Shown one piece after another: positions 21,110 through 31,087 of a stretch of DNA of 64,000 nt. The notes beneath the pieces are model-generated. The model made no database searches and was not told where the DNA came from. It worked only from the letters and a program-made list of their open reading frames with translations. How positions within the stretch are numbered: position 1 is the first letter of the stretch; the number at the start of each line of letters is the position of its first letter. A program made the position numbers and the translations under genes. The DNA is from Amphibalanus amphitrite. Lineage: Eukaryota > Arthropoda > Thecostraca > Balanomorpha > Balanidae. The stretch spans positions 310,001-374,000 of the forward strand of contig NW_024882023.1 of the NCBI RefSeq assembly GCF_019059575.1, written 5' to 3'.

Positions 21110-21668
21110 TGCACACAATATAGTCCATGATATACCCAACCCACAGTCAGAGCCATCCGGCGGCACTCCCAGCCCTTTGACCTCCCGAGGTCAGCAAAGG
21201 TCAGGTGGTCAAAATCTGCACAGCAGTTTGTGGCCCACCCAGCAGAGCTAGAGCGTTAAAAACGGCACCAAATGACTCGCCAACTTCTGGTCTTACTTTC
21301 CCACCACAAATTTGACCTCTCAAGATCATGCGTTGACCTAAGGTCATTTGTGGGTATGTCGAAAAACACTTGCACAGCCAGCTGTCGCTCCCGGCGGTGT
21401 TAGCCAGTTTTAAATGACCCGGTGTGGTTTTCTCCGGGCAGCGCCTTCCCTTGATTGGGTAAGAGAAACACGCCTTTTACCAAGTTTAAGTATAAGATTA
21501 AAAATTGCTAGATCTGCGCTGACGTCACAAAGTCATGCATTCAAATGCATCAGCCGCTTAGAATCCGAATGCTGCAGACTTTGAAATTGAATGTCTCTGA
21601 ATTGAAGCATTTCTCGATTTTGTGAGTGCCCAAGCCGGTTATTGCAAGCCAGGGACCCCAATTTACCG
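21110..21668. other. Region between the two duplicated segments; no gene
   Basis: It contains scattered gacctc/ggtcag motifs (21178-21215, 21310-21350) typical of degraded TTAA elements. I see no open exon, TIR or tandem array. Confidence 0.45.
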
Positions 21669-22067
21669 AAGTTGACCTCACCCGAACAAAAAGTATACCA
21701 TTCGACGAGCCTGAGCGAGGCGAACACTATGGTGCCAAAATCCTGGCTTTGCGGCCGTTTTTTGCGAAGTTATAAAAAAAACGAACCCGTATGTTGGGTT
21801 ACTTGACTTGACCTCAGAGGTCACCGGTTGATCTGAGACCTTAAAATCGGGTACCAGTTGCTGCGTCTCGTAACGGCGCACACGCCCAGTTTTTCAGCTG
21901 GCTCCATCAGTGGTGAAACGGCGAGGGGGGGGGGGGGGTTGTACCAATCCCTCTCGGTTGATGCGTATGTAGAAAACCAATAGGTCCAGCGAGGGTTAAA
22001 CTTGTATATTTACTGGATATCTTTCATCCTTATAACATCTGACATTTCGCTTCTTTCCCCTACCAAG

Positions 22068-22274
22068 GTGGAGTTCGCGGATGAGCAGGGAAAGCTTACC
22101 GAAGACCACGAAACGTTCGAACGTGACGGTGGGGACCAGGGATCCGTAGCCGCAGAGACAACACAAGTCAAGCGTGGTGGTAAAAAACGAGGCCATCACG
22201 TGTCACATTACATAATAAATCAGCAGCACCGTCGCCAAAAGTACCAAAAAACTTCACAAGCCTTGATAGCAAAG
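22068..22274 (+). CDS. Putative gene, exon 2b (near-identical duplicate of exon 2a)
   Basis: Same length (207 bp), same acceptor context (taccaag) and the same gtgagt donor as exon 2a. It is open in phase 0 on both sides. Changes relative to 2a give GGDQGS and KKRGHH. Because the length is a multiple of three, a transcript could contain either copy or both without losing frame. The foldback element sits 39 bp after its donor. Confidence 0.5.
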
Positions 22275-22333
22275 GTGAGTTATGCCATCATTTGCATTTA
22301 TTGTTATACATATGTTACAGGGAGTATGAGAAA

Positions 22334-22515
22334 TCAGTTAGTTTGCAAACTACCTAGGGAGTTTGCAAACTCCCTGAACGATCAGGTAGTTTGCAAACTC
22401 CCTAGGTAGTTTGCAAAGTACCTGGTCGAACTGGTAGTTTGCAAACTCCCTAGGTAGTTTGCAAAGTCCCTAGTTAGTTTGCAAACTCCCTAGGGTTGTT
22501 GCAAACTACCTAGGT
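22334..22515. repeat. Palindromic tandem array gtttgcaaac (left arm)
   Basis: About eight units of around 20 bp, each centred on the self-complementary decamer gtttgcaaac (or gtttgcaaag) and joined by cctaggtag/cctagggag linkers that are themselves near-palindromic. The inverted counterpart lies at 24537-24695. Confidence 0.9.
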
Positions 22516-22743
22516 AAAATGCGAAAACGACGAAACAACAGCCATATACGAGTACATATGTAGATAAGACGCGATGAATTGGTTTAGAGCTCAGAATGAA
22601 GCTTGACAGCAATGGTGCATAATGAGACGATGTGGTGTTTTGATGACGCTCTTTCGCAGCTTACTATTTATTTTTGTCTTGCTCGCAAATATCACCTTAA
22701 AGATTAAGGTCTGCTTTCTTTTCTTGTAGTCGACAACAACATG

Positions 22744-22914
22744 TTACGTTGCCATCCACCTCCTATCCTTGGACGTCAGCGGCCTCTCCTCCACCAGTCT
22801 GGCGTCCATCAGAAAGCGGATGACGTCGCCATGCTCGGCGTCTTCCACGACTCGAGAGTTATTGCCGCTCAGCGCTTCCTCCCACTCCCGGAACCTCTGA
22901 TCGAACAGTTCGTG
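22744..22914 (-). CDS. Open segment in foldback left arm (56 aa, captured exon?)
   Basis: Reads HELFDQRFREWEEALSGNN, then SRVVEDAEHGDVIRFLMDAR and VEERPLTSKDRRWMAT before a stop. The other arm keeps the same frame with a few substitutions, while flanking sequence shows indels that break frame. A faint resemblance to the short segment before the integrase core of Ginger/KRBA2-like proteins is possible but unproven. It may be a captured exon with the donor gtaaca right after GCAAC. Confidence 0.3.
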   Translation of the reverse strand, partial: HELFDQRFREWEEALSGNNSRVVEDAEHGDVIRFLMDARLVEERPLTSKDRRWMAT

Positions 22915-23707
22915 AGACAGTGAGACATCCCCACAGAACCACAGAGCAACCATAAAACAGAAACTGCGATCACTATGCTGCCTCTCCACACTCTGCTCAG
23001 CACTGATAACCTGCCAGCACCGTGCACCGTCCACCAGCCGTGACCCAACAGCGCCCTTCATCCGTATCCCGCAAGCACACACTGACCTGACCTGTCAAGC
23101 TCGGGGCAGTCGACTGCTGGCTACCAGGATCGGGTGGAAGCGGGGCGTTGGGTTGACTAAAGATGACATCCTGATTTCTAACCCGCGCCCCGTAGGGGGG
23201 GCGAAACGGCCCCCCTGTCCTTTTCCGTCAATATCTTCTAAACGGCTGCAGCTATCGCCATCAAACTTTCAGGACTTCTCCGGGCATCAATTTTACACAT
23301 TGTGACCAAAAGTTTCCAGAGGCCATGATAGGTTGGCCATAAATGACGTCAGAATAACGTAATGTTCTGCCTTTTTCGACCGAAAAAAAGTGTTTCGCGA
23401 GAAGAGCTGTCAGACCTACAGCTTTGAAGATATAGAAAAATTATCAAGACATAAAAGGTGTGAAATGAACAGGGCTACAAATTTACAATCTCGGATTTTT
23501 AAAATTTTTGATTTTTGACCCCCAAAAATGAAAAATGAAATTGGATATATTACCCAAAAAATCAAAAAAGTTTTTTAAGTTTCGAAAAAAAGAAAATATA
23601 TGATAGTACCTACCAGTCAACCCAACGCCCCGCTTCCACCCAATCCTGGTAGCCAGCAGTTGACTGCCCTGAGCTTGACAGGTCAGGTCAGTGTGTGCCT
23701 GCGGGAT

Positions 23708-23970
23708 TAGAGATGTCAATCGGATACCAAGTTCTTGGTATACCGATACCAAACCGATACCAACTTGGTATTTGGTATTTGAATCGTAATGTGTTTGGTA
23801 TTTCGTTGGTATCATGAACCCTCACTAATGTATAAGAGGCTAAGAAATCGGTAAAAAAGTTGGTATTTCCCTCATTTTCCGAGGTCAGTTTGGTTTCGGT
23901 ATTTCTTCGTGGTTTTTGTTGGTATTTGGTTTGGTATCGATATTCCGATTTTCCGAAATTGACATCACTA
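23708..23970. mobile_element. hAT-type MITE inserted in the foldback right arm
   Basis: Flanked by an exact 8-bp duplication tgcgggat (23700-23707 and 23971-23978). Ends are tagagatgtcaat and, inverted, tagtgatgtcaat. The interior is rich in ggtatttggtatttg-type short repeats. The left arm has a single uninterrupted tgcgggat-equivalent (atcccgca near 23067), so it serves as the empty site. Confidence 0.92.
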
Positions 23971-24134
23971 TGCGGGATATGGATGAAAGGCGCTGTTGGG
24001 TCACGGCTGGTGGACGGTGCACAGTGCTGGCGGGTCATCAGTGCTGAGCGGAGTGTGGAGAGGCAGCATAGTGATCGCAGTTTCTGTTTTATGGTTGCTC
24101 TGCCTCTGTGGTTCTGTGGGGATGTCTCCTGTCT

Positions 24135-24305
24135 CACGAACTGTTCGATCAGAAGCTCTGGGAGTGGGAGGAAGCGCTGAGCGGCAATAACTCTCGAGTC
24201 GTGGAAGACGCCAAACATGGCGACGTCATCCGCTTTCTGATGGACGCCAGACCGGTGGAGGAGAGGCCGCTGACGTCCAAGGAAAGAAGGTGGATGGCAA
24301 CGTAA
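24135..24305 (+). CDS. Open segment in foldback right arm (56 aa, copy of 22744-22914)
   Basis: Inverted copy of the left-arm segment: HELFDQKLWEWEEALSGNN, an unbroken middle, and VEERPLTSKERRWMAT plus stop. It lies on the plus strand between exon 2b and the terminal exon of the putative gene, but the junction phases do not fit a simple inclusion in that gene. Confidence 0.3.
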   Translation, partial: HELFDQKLWEWEEALSGNNSRVVEDAKHGDVIRFLMDARPVEERPLTSKERRWMAT

Positions 24306-24536
24306 CATGTTGTTGTCGACTACAAGAAAAGAAAGCAGACATTAATCTGTAAGGTGATATTTGCGAGCAAGACAAAAATAAATAGTAAGCTGCGAAAGAG
24401 CGTCATCAAAACACCACATCGTCTCATTATGCACCATTGCTGTCAAGCTTCATTCTGAGCTCTAAACCAATTCATCGCGTCTTATTTACATATGTACTCG
24501 TATATGGCTGTTGTTTCGTCGTTTTTGCATTTTACC

Positions 24537-24695
24537 TAGGTAGTTTGCAACAACCCTAGGGAGTTTGCAAACTACCTAGGGAGTTTGCAAACTACCTGTT
24601 CGACCAGGTACTTTGCAAACTACCTAGGGAGTTTGCAAACTACCTGATCGTTCAGTTAGTTTGCAAACTCCCTAGGTAGTTTGCAAACTAACTGA
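24537..24695. repeat. Palindromic tandem array gtttgcaaac (right arm)
   Basis: Inverted counterpart of the array at 22334-22515, with the same decamer and cctagg linkers. Confidence 0.88.
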
Positions 24696-25269
24696 TTTCT
24701 CATACTCCCTGTAACACATATACGAGTATGCAGATCGAATGCATGTTACTGGCAAGATAAATACTGAAGTGTAACGAATGATAATTTAGCTTAGACCTAG
24801 CTTAGACCCGTCAAAGGTACATTGCGCATCCTTTGGTAGCTCGCGTTACCCCCCACCCCGTAGGGCTATCGGCGGACCCTGCCACTCGTAAGGGGGCCGT
24901 ATGGCACCCCTCCCCCTAAGATTTCGGAAAGTTACCGGCCGATTTTCAAAATTCAAAATATTTGGTTTGAAGACCGTGTCAGATCTTCAAACGGCGTGCG
25001 ATAGCCCCACCGGGGAAGCACCTTGTTACCAGGGGTGGATTTTTATATCAAGTTGGGGTTGCACGTGCAACCCCAACTTTGAATTGTGCACCCCTAACAT
25101 CAATTTGTGCAACCCCAACTTCAAAATTGAAGTAAACCGGCGGGCGACTCAAAGTGTGCCGCCCCTATAACCATGTACCATCCCAAAACTCTATGCCGCC
25201 CGTTGACAGTGCGCACCATCTTGCAAAAAATGGCCACCCTAATCATCATGTCATTTAATCTGCCATCAG

Positions 25270-25686
25270 GCAAAGGATCTGGAGATCAGCACCGGGGCAA
25301 GGGTAAAGCTGCACATCTGCCACAGCGACCTGGTCTACAAGGACGTAGGATATCCCAGCATCCCGGCAACAGCTGATTCGTCGGTACAAGTCGAGGAAGC
25401 TACAGCTCCGCCAGCTGACTTGCGTAAACAAGTAACCGCGGTACATGGCGACGCTTTGTCTCCTAGCAGGTGTGCGCGAGTGACCCCGTACGACCGTAAC
25501 ACATGCCAGATCTGCCGAGCGGAATATGTTGAGGGCTGCGAGGGCCTCTGGGTGGGCTGCAGCTACCGTGGCTCGCGGGGACGACAGGTATGTCAGTGGT
25601 GGTGTCACCAGAAGTGTGTGCGACTGCGATGTGAATCGGCCGAAGAGCTCGCACGCATCCCCATCTACTGCCCTACCCACCTCTGA
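25270..25686 (+). CDS. Putative gene, terminal exon with PHD-like Cys/His cluster
   Basis: The acceptor atctgccatcag ends at 25269. The exon is open in phase 0 for 138 codons to TGA at 25684-25686. The N-terminal part reads AKDLEISTGARVKLHICHSD, then an acidic Pro/Ala linker. The C-terminal 60 residues carry TCQICRAEYVEGCEGLWVGC, QWWCHQKCVRLRC and YCPTHL, a Cys4-His-Cys3-like order with the Trp expected of PHD-type zinc fingers. Joined to exons 1 and 2 this gives about 279 aa (348 with both exon-2 copies). It could be a host gene or the end of a domesticated transposon protein. Symbol unknown. Confidence 0.5.
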   Translation, partial: AKDLEISTGARVKLHICHSDLVYKDVGYPSIPATADSSVQVEEATAPPADLRKQVTAVHGDALSPSRCARVTPYDRNTCQICRAEYVEGCEGLWVGCSYRGSRGRQVCQWWCHQKCVRLRCESAEELARIPIYCPTHL

Positions 25687-25784
25687 GGAGAACGGTAGAC
25701 AATGCCTGCGTGGGAGATGTGATGTGGTAAGGTATGATGTGTATGATGTATGATGTGTATGTGTATTGTATGGCACTGCATTAA

Positions 25785-26072
25785 CCCGCGCACCGACGGG
25801 GTGGCTATCCGCCTCCCTCCCCCCCCCCCCCACATCAAACGTTTTCCGTCAATAGCGGGAAAACCGCGGCGCTGCGGCTTGTTTTGGACCTGACCTTAAA
25901 ATATTTGTATAAATTGCAGACATGATCGCTCGCATTGTCCCATGCTCTTTACCGCTCTCGCCGCTAGCTTGCTTCGTTATCCAGATATCACTGGAGGGAG
26001 GTGGGGCCGGTATCCGCCCCCCCCCCCCCTCCGTTGGTGCGGGACTGGCGCGGACCCCCGTCGGTGCGCGGG
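25785..26072. mobile_element. TTAA-type element H (288 bp)
   Basis: TTAA at 25781-25784 and 26073-26076. Perfect 17-bp TIR cccgcgcaccgacgggg. The interior is non-coding with two C-runs and one gacctgacctt. It lies about 100 bp downstream of the stop of the putative gene and so may sit in its 3' region. Confidence 0.93.
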
Positions 26073-26239
26073 TTAATCTTGTTACTGGAGGGCTTTAAGA
26101 AGTGTATTGCTTGATGAGGGTACCAGTTCCCTTCTGATGGCTGTCGTGCTTTGACATTCATTTGAGGAAGTAAAAACGATTATTTATGTTTCACGGTGCG
26201 CAAACGTCAGGTCAGAATAGAGTAAGCGGTTTTGTCCAT

Positions 26240-26706
26240 GGTTATTTCACCAGACATTTACTTGCATGCATCCCAGCGCTGGATGTATGATCTCAGTGGA
26301 TCTCTCGACAAAATGGAGGGGACGGATATATGATCTCAGTGGATCTCTCGACAAAATGGAGGATTGTTTGATCTCGCGAACCTGGCGCAAGGCGATAGAT
26401 ACTCTCACAAACACCTGCGGCGGTCCGGTCCGGCGCAGTGGCGGGATTATTTTCGGCGCGCGGGGTCCGCCCAACGTGCTATATGCAACATATGTAATTT
26501 GAATCGTATATCTGGAAAAGTCTTTGATGTCGGTCAAGAGCAGCACTATTTTCGTGTTCAGGAGGTCACGATACATCAGAAGTGGTACTATGTTCTAATC
26601 AATTTTGAAATTTTCCTGAAATTTGGTGTGGTCCGATTTTTCCGAAAAGTTTACAAACCAGAATATGCTAGTAGTAAAATCAACGTGAATAACTTGTAAA
26701 ATACTT
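26240..26706. other. Direct repeat and weak BED-finger-like fragment
   Basis: The phrase tgatctcagtggatctctcg is repeated at 26288 and 26331. Further on, one plus-strand frame gives QWRDYFRRAG and RAICNICNLN, which recalls the start of a BED zinc finger, as in hAT transposases. The His pair is not convincing, so this is a note rather than a gene call. Confidence 0.2.
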
Positions 26707-26708
26707 TA

Positions 26709-29269
26709 CAGGGTGTCTCAAAAGTTTGTTGACAGGTACCAGCCATGCTTTTTTGTCAATAATTCTAAATCAACAATTAATTAACTCTCGCCCCGTTGGG
26801 GGGGGCATTTTGGCCCCCCCCTCTGTGGTTTTTCCTGAATAGCAAGAAAACGGCGGCGCGCAGCGCCGCCAAATTTTCAGTACCTTCCCGGGCATCAATT
26901 TGACACCTTCACACCAAATTTCAAGTCTTAGGTCACCTTAGGTCAGGAGTTATTGAGGTCAAACTGAGGTCATGTTCGAGCAAAAATGAGCAAAAAACAT
27001 GCAATCTTGAAACGCTCACCAAATCTACAGTTATCAAGCAATTTCAAAGTTCTTTATATGGTCTAGTAGACAAAAAGCGGCGCTACAAAACTGCTATCTC
27101 GGATTTTTAAAATTTTGGGTTTTTGACAAAAACATTCAAAAAATTGATTTTTTTAGAAAAACTAAAAAAAAATCCAAAAAATTTCCTAATTTCGCAAAAA
27201 CCGGAATATATGTGATAGTCCCTGCGCTCTTCTATATACATACCAAATTTCATATCGATATCTCGTTTTTTGGCCAAGTTATAGCGAAAAAACTGTTCTA
27301 AAATGATGACGTCAAATTTTTGAACTCAATTTTTAGCGATTCTAGACCACGTACGGCAAAACAAAGACCACCATTGAACTTCCCGTGACGAGCTGCATCG
27401 ATTCGATACCCATTTTATGCAAAAATATCAACTTTGAAATTTGACCTAATTTGACCTGACCTTGACCTGACCTTGACCAAAACGTGACCTAAGCTGGCCC
27501 CAAAGGCTGCCTGACCCACATAATCGCATTTGTCATGTAAAATGGACCATAAAACATGTATCACACGACACTTTCATATTGTGACCCCCCAGTGACCTGA
27601 CCTCTGTGACCTGACCTGGTATCAGTGACCTCAAATAGCAAAATATGTGTTTGAAGAACATTTCCCCATCGATGACTTTCAATGAAATGCATTTTACTCG
27701 ATTTTACAACGCATTTCTTGAAATGCCTGTAAACGGTGAAAATTCGACCTTTGACCTGACCTGTGACGTCATCGGTTTGACCTAGGTCAATAAAATTGGG
27801 TCACAAGGTAGTTCCCTGATAGGGCTATCCAACACCGTTTGCCGCTTGTCGCTAGGTTGCGTGGTTCTCGAGATCTTAGGGGGGGGGGCAAAATGCCCCC
27901 CCCCCCAACAGGGCGCGTTGCTCGGCAGAGCCCAACGGGGCGCGGGTTAATTAACGGTCGAAATGTTGCATGGGCATTCGTAACAACCTTCCTCAAGCAG
28001 TCTCATTGTTTTCAAGCGCATTCGACCCTTCATGCGCTCACAAAAAGGGTTCATCTTTGACCATGGGTCAGGCATGAAAATGGAGGTCGCAAAATCGCGT
28101 CGGCTGAGAAACTCTATTTCAGAAGTAATGGGAATAGTTAAGTCGGAAATGACCCATGGCAAACTGTCGGCGAGGATGAGTACAACATGATGATCAATTG
28201 ATCATCTAATAAAAACGGCGGCTAAAATTTTTGAAGGACAAAACCATGCGAGACTAACAGCGTTTTGAACGACCCTCGTACGGCAGCAGAGTCGTGCTCC
28301 GGAAAGCAGCTGAAAATGAAGTCTGACAAAATGAAGTCTATTGAAAACTGACAAGAAGCTCACAGACAGAGATTAACCAGTTTCAGAAATTGCAGGTCAT
28401 CGTAAAATAAAGACAAAGTATCATTTGAAATTGTTTATTATAATATCTATAACGCTAAATTTTGGGGAAAATAACACGAAAATCGTCAATGCCAAGGACA
28501 ATTGCCCCTCCAAAAGTGTCAATTAGTGTAAATTTTTATCCTACGAAGTTTCAAGAGGCAGATCTGGAGCGAATAGCTTTCTTTTAGACACAAAATCCCG
28601 ACAAAACCGCACGATGGACAGGTTTTGTTTTGGCCGTTTACAAAGCAGAGCCTCTTCGGCCTCTTCTGAGAAAAACACTCCGCAACTCAGCGAAGGTCTT
28701 GTCATGGGGAATGATGAGCGTTTGGGATTTGCAAAATTTGCACAACGTGTCTAAGAAACAGATGGTCGACACATTCTTCTACGATATGCTGCGAAAAATT
28801 CACCCCTGGCACTTCCCATTTGTTCAGGAAGGGGGTTGTTTTGAAAAGGAAAATGGTGCTTGTGAGGTCGGCGCCAGTCATTCATGAAGGAGTTAGCGCC
28901 TCAGAAGACCTACAAAATACTCACGGGTGGTGTCGATGCAAGCTGTCGGCTTTCAGGGAGAAGCGGATGTTGCCGGGGAGCTCGTCAAACCTAAATCTGA
29001 CGCAGAAACTGGAGGGGATTCCCCTACGAGAGCTTGAAAGCTGGTAACCTTTTATCAGCCTCCGGCAGCTGACAGAGCGACGAAAATCGGTATGGACAAA
29101 TATTTTTGGAGCTACAGCAAATAGTTTGATTTCCAACCTACCGAATCAGTTGTCAAAGCATGCATATTTGTCTAGTGTGCACACAGACACCAAAACCTTC
29201 GATTTTTGGCCTGTTCTTATATGCTTTATGGGCATGGGAAAGGTGTCAACGAACTTTTGAGACACCCTG
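26709..29269. mobile_element. Mariner-like element M2 (non-coding), carrying TTAA element B1
   Basis: TIR cagggtgtctcaaaagtttg at 26709 and its inverted copy (one mismatch) ending at 29269, each bordered by TA. Without B1 it is 1.4 kb, the normal size of a mariner, yet I find no mariner transposase motif on either strand between 27955 and 29240, so it is either very decayed or a non-autonomous element with foreign interior. Confidence 0.85.
26785..27946. mobile_element. TTAA-type element B1
   Basis: TTAA at 26781-26784 and 27947-27950. Ends are ctctcgccccgttgggg and, inverted, cccgcgccccgttgggc. Both ends carry a hairpin of the form gggggggcattttggcccccc. It is nearly identical to B2 (55779-56958) along its whole length. 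Non-coding, with gacctgaccttgacctgacc tracts near 27458 and 27596. Confidence 0.92.
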
Positions 29270-29271
29270 TA

Positions 29272-30954
29272 TGTCGGGAAATAAAAACTTGATTTTCGGA
29301 CTTAGGAGCTCAAAATCTATCTGCTGTGCAATTTTCAGCCAAATCGAAGGGGTCCGCGAATGTGCACGCGAACGTGAATGTGAATATGATGAAACTATAT
29401 GAACGTAAAAATTGGGCTAGGCGGCTGTTTTTTTGTTGGTAAAACTGGCCTCAGGTGATAATCTAATTAACATATCGTCGATAACTAAATTGTCTCTATG
29501 CTTTTTAGTCTTTTATCACTGGCACAACTCTGGGTAGTAACTAAGAGTATGTACACGCCGAGGGTGGATGTGATTATACCCAGCGGCACTCAGGCAAACG
29601 TTGTTTCGTTCAGCTGGTGTCATCCACTGACGCATGCAGCATTGCTTCCTGGCAACCACATGCTCTCGAGCTCCCAGCGGCCAACTGGTGATGAACCTCA
29701 CTGAACATGTCAGTCGTTTATTTACAAGACCGGTAACATGTGCACGGATGGATAAAACGGTCCAATATTTACACAATTTGTCGTTGAGCATAATAGAGTT
29801 AGCACGAGGCATTGACCCAGCACAGAGCGACGCCCAACTTTGGAAAGGTCGTCACATAGAAGGATCAACAAACAATATAGCCTTCCAAGGTCTGTACATA
29901 ATTCACTATGACGCTGGACACGATTGCCGACCCGACTGTACAACCTAGAACCAAAAGTTCCCGCTCCTCGGAATAAACAATTTTATAAACTATCCTTACG
30001 TCTCAATAGAAGTCCATTCATTTTAATATTATTCAGCTTAACTTACACAGGAACAGTCTTACAAAACACCACTAGGGGTCGGCGGGCGGTGGAGCGCTGC
30101 GGGCGGCGGCCTCGCGCGCCGCGCCAGGGGCGTTGCATATTCGTCCCCGCCCGCCCGCGGCTGGCGAGCCGACATGGTTTGTATGCGTTTGTGTGTATTG
30201 ATGTGTTTGTGTCCGCGCATGTGAACATGTGCGCGGCAGCCAGGTCATGAACAGAGAACCGTGCCGACACTGGGCCGATTGCTCGGCTCTGGATGAGGCC
30301 GGTAGGATGGGGCTGGTTTCAGTCGAAAATACTGATTCGCTAGTGACCGTTTGGTAGAACAGATACCAAGCTTGGAGCTCCTGAGATTCCCTAGCGTCAC
30401 CATCAACAAAAAGGCTAAAACAGCGCGGCGGCCGTTGCGCTGTGCCATCCAGCGCCGATTATGCATGGGCATGGCGGCGTGCGCGCGGTAACAGCTCAGA
30501 CACGGCGCGGGCGGCGCGCGCCCCGTCCGCCGCCCTCCTCGCGGTCCGGCTCACTCACAGAGCGACTGGAAACATTGCGCCCGGCGCGCCGCGACCCCGC
30601 AGCGGCCCCCGGCCGGCGTCAATAAGTATCACAAACATTATTCCACAGTACGGCGGCGCGGCGCCGCCGGCACCGGCCGGCCCCTCTCGCGCTCTCGGCA
30701 GGCACACAACTCGGACGCAGTCATCACCATCGCATTAAATAAATAGCTACACCACAAGTCGACGCCGGCCGGCGCCACAAACCCGGCGCCCAGTCGGAGT
30801 TCGTCGTAAAAATGTAAAAATATTTGATTTTGCGTGCCGACTGAGCGGGCGGCGGCGGCGACGGCGCGGTCGCGGTACGCGCCGCCTCCGCCGCCGCCGC
30901 CGGCCGGCGCATACGAAAATAGTCTGTCGGCTGACGGTGGGCGGGCGGGCACGG
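29272..30954. other. Downstream flank of MED13, probably including its 3' UTR
   Basis: No protein-coding family was recognised. From about 30070 to 30954 the DNA is very GC-rich and continuous with the last MED13 exon. A tgtgtttgtgtgtattgatg run lies near 30188. Lower down (29272-30060) it is AT-rich. The putative MED13 transcript end is likely to fall here. Confidence 0.4.
30022..30027 (-). terminator. Candidate MED13 poly(A) signal (ATTAAA)
   Basis: On the minus strand ATTAAA occurs 0.93 kb after the MED13 stop, the first reasonable signal I noticed after the GC-rich stretch. It is a single short motif and may be chance. Confidence 0.25.
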
Positions 30955-31087
30955 CTAGAGCATGGCGGCCATGGCGGCGTACAGCTGCACCAGCAGCTGC
31001 ATGTGGATCGGCAGGCAGGAGCGCCGGTCCTGCGTCGCCGGGTCCAGCGCCAGCCACGACAGCCGGTTGTAGTTCTCCAGCACGTGC
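30955..31087 (-). CDS. MED13: MED13 exon 18 (aa 2079-2122, stop)
   Basis: [40 protein letters not shown] and AML followed by TAG at 30955-30957, matching the family C-terminus. Confidence 0.97.

Larger units (their letters stand above)
22314..24715. mobile_element. Foldback-type element with 0.84-kb inverted arms and 6-bp target duplication
   Basis: Arms 22314-23158 and 23615-24715 are inverted copies (845 bp and, without a later 271-bp insertion, 830 bp) around a 456-bp centre. Outer ends are gttacagggagtatgag. The direct repeat acatat flanks it at 22308-22313 and 24716-24721. From the outside in, each arm has a palindromic tandem array, a tract with cgaaagagcgtcatcaaaac, a 57-codon open segment and a variable inner part. 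The centre holds a piece of another GC-rich-ended element (gtagggggggcgaaacggcc, near 23192). No transposase is recognisable. A 6-bp duplication does not single out a superfamily. Confidence 0.85.
21669..24897 (+). repeat. Segmental duplication, copy 2, interrupted by the foldback element
   Basis: Matches 20101-20972 at 21669-22313 and again at 24716-24897. The break coincides exactly with the ends of the foldback element at 22314-24715, which shows that the duplication came first and the element landed in this copy. Copy 1 preserves the related uninterrupted sequence near 20735-20750. Confidence 0.88.

Noticed and set aside
22334..22515. CRISPR-like array (short repeats with spacers)
   Set aside because: Repeats are palindromic and nearly contiguous, spacers are not unique, and the context is a eukaryotic transposon.
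22744..24305. Inclusion of the foldback arm segment as an exon of the putative plus-strand gene
   Set aside because: No convincing acceptor precedes it, and joining through the gtaaca donor puts the terminal exon in a frame with an early stop.
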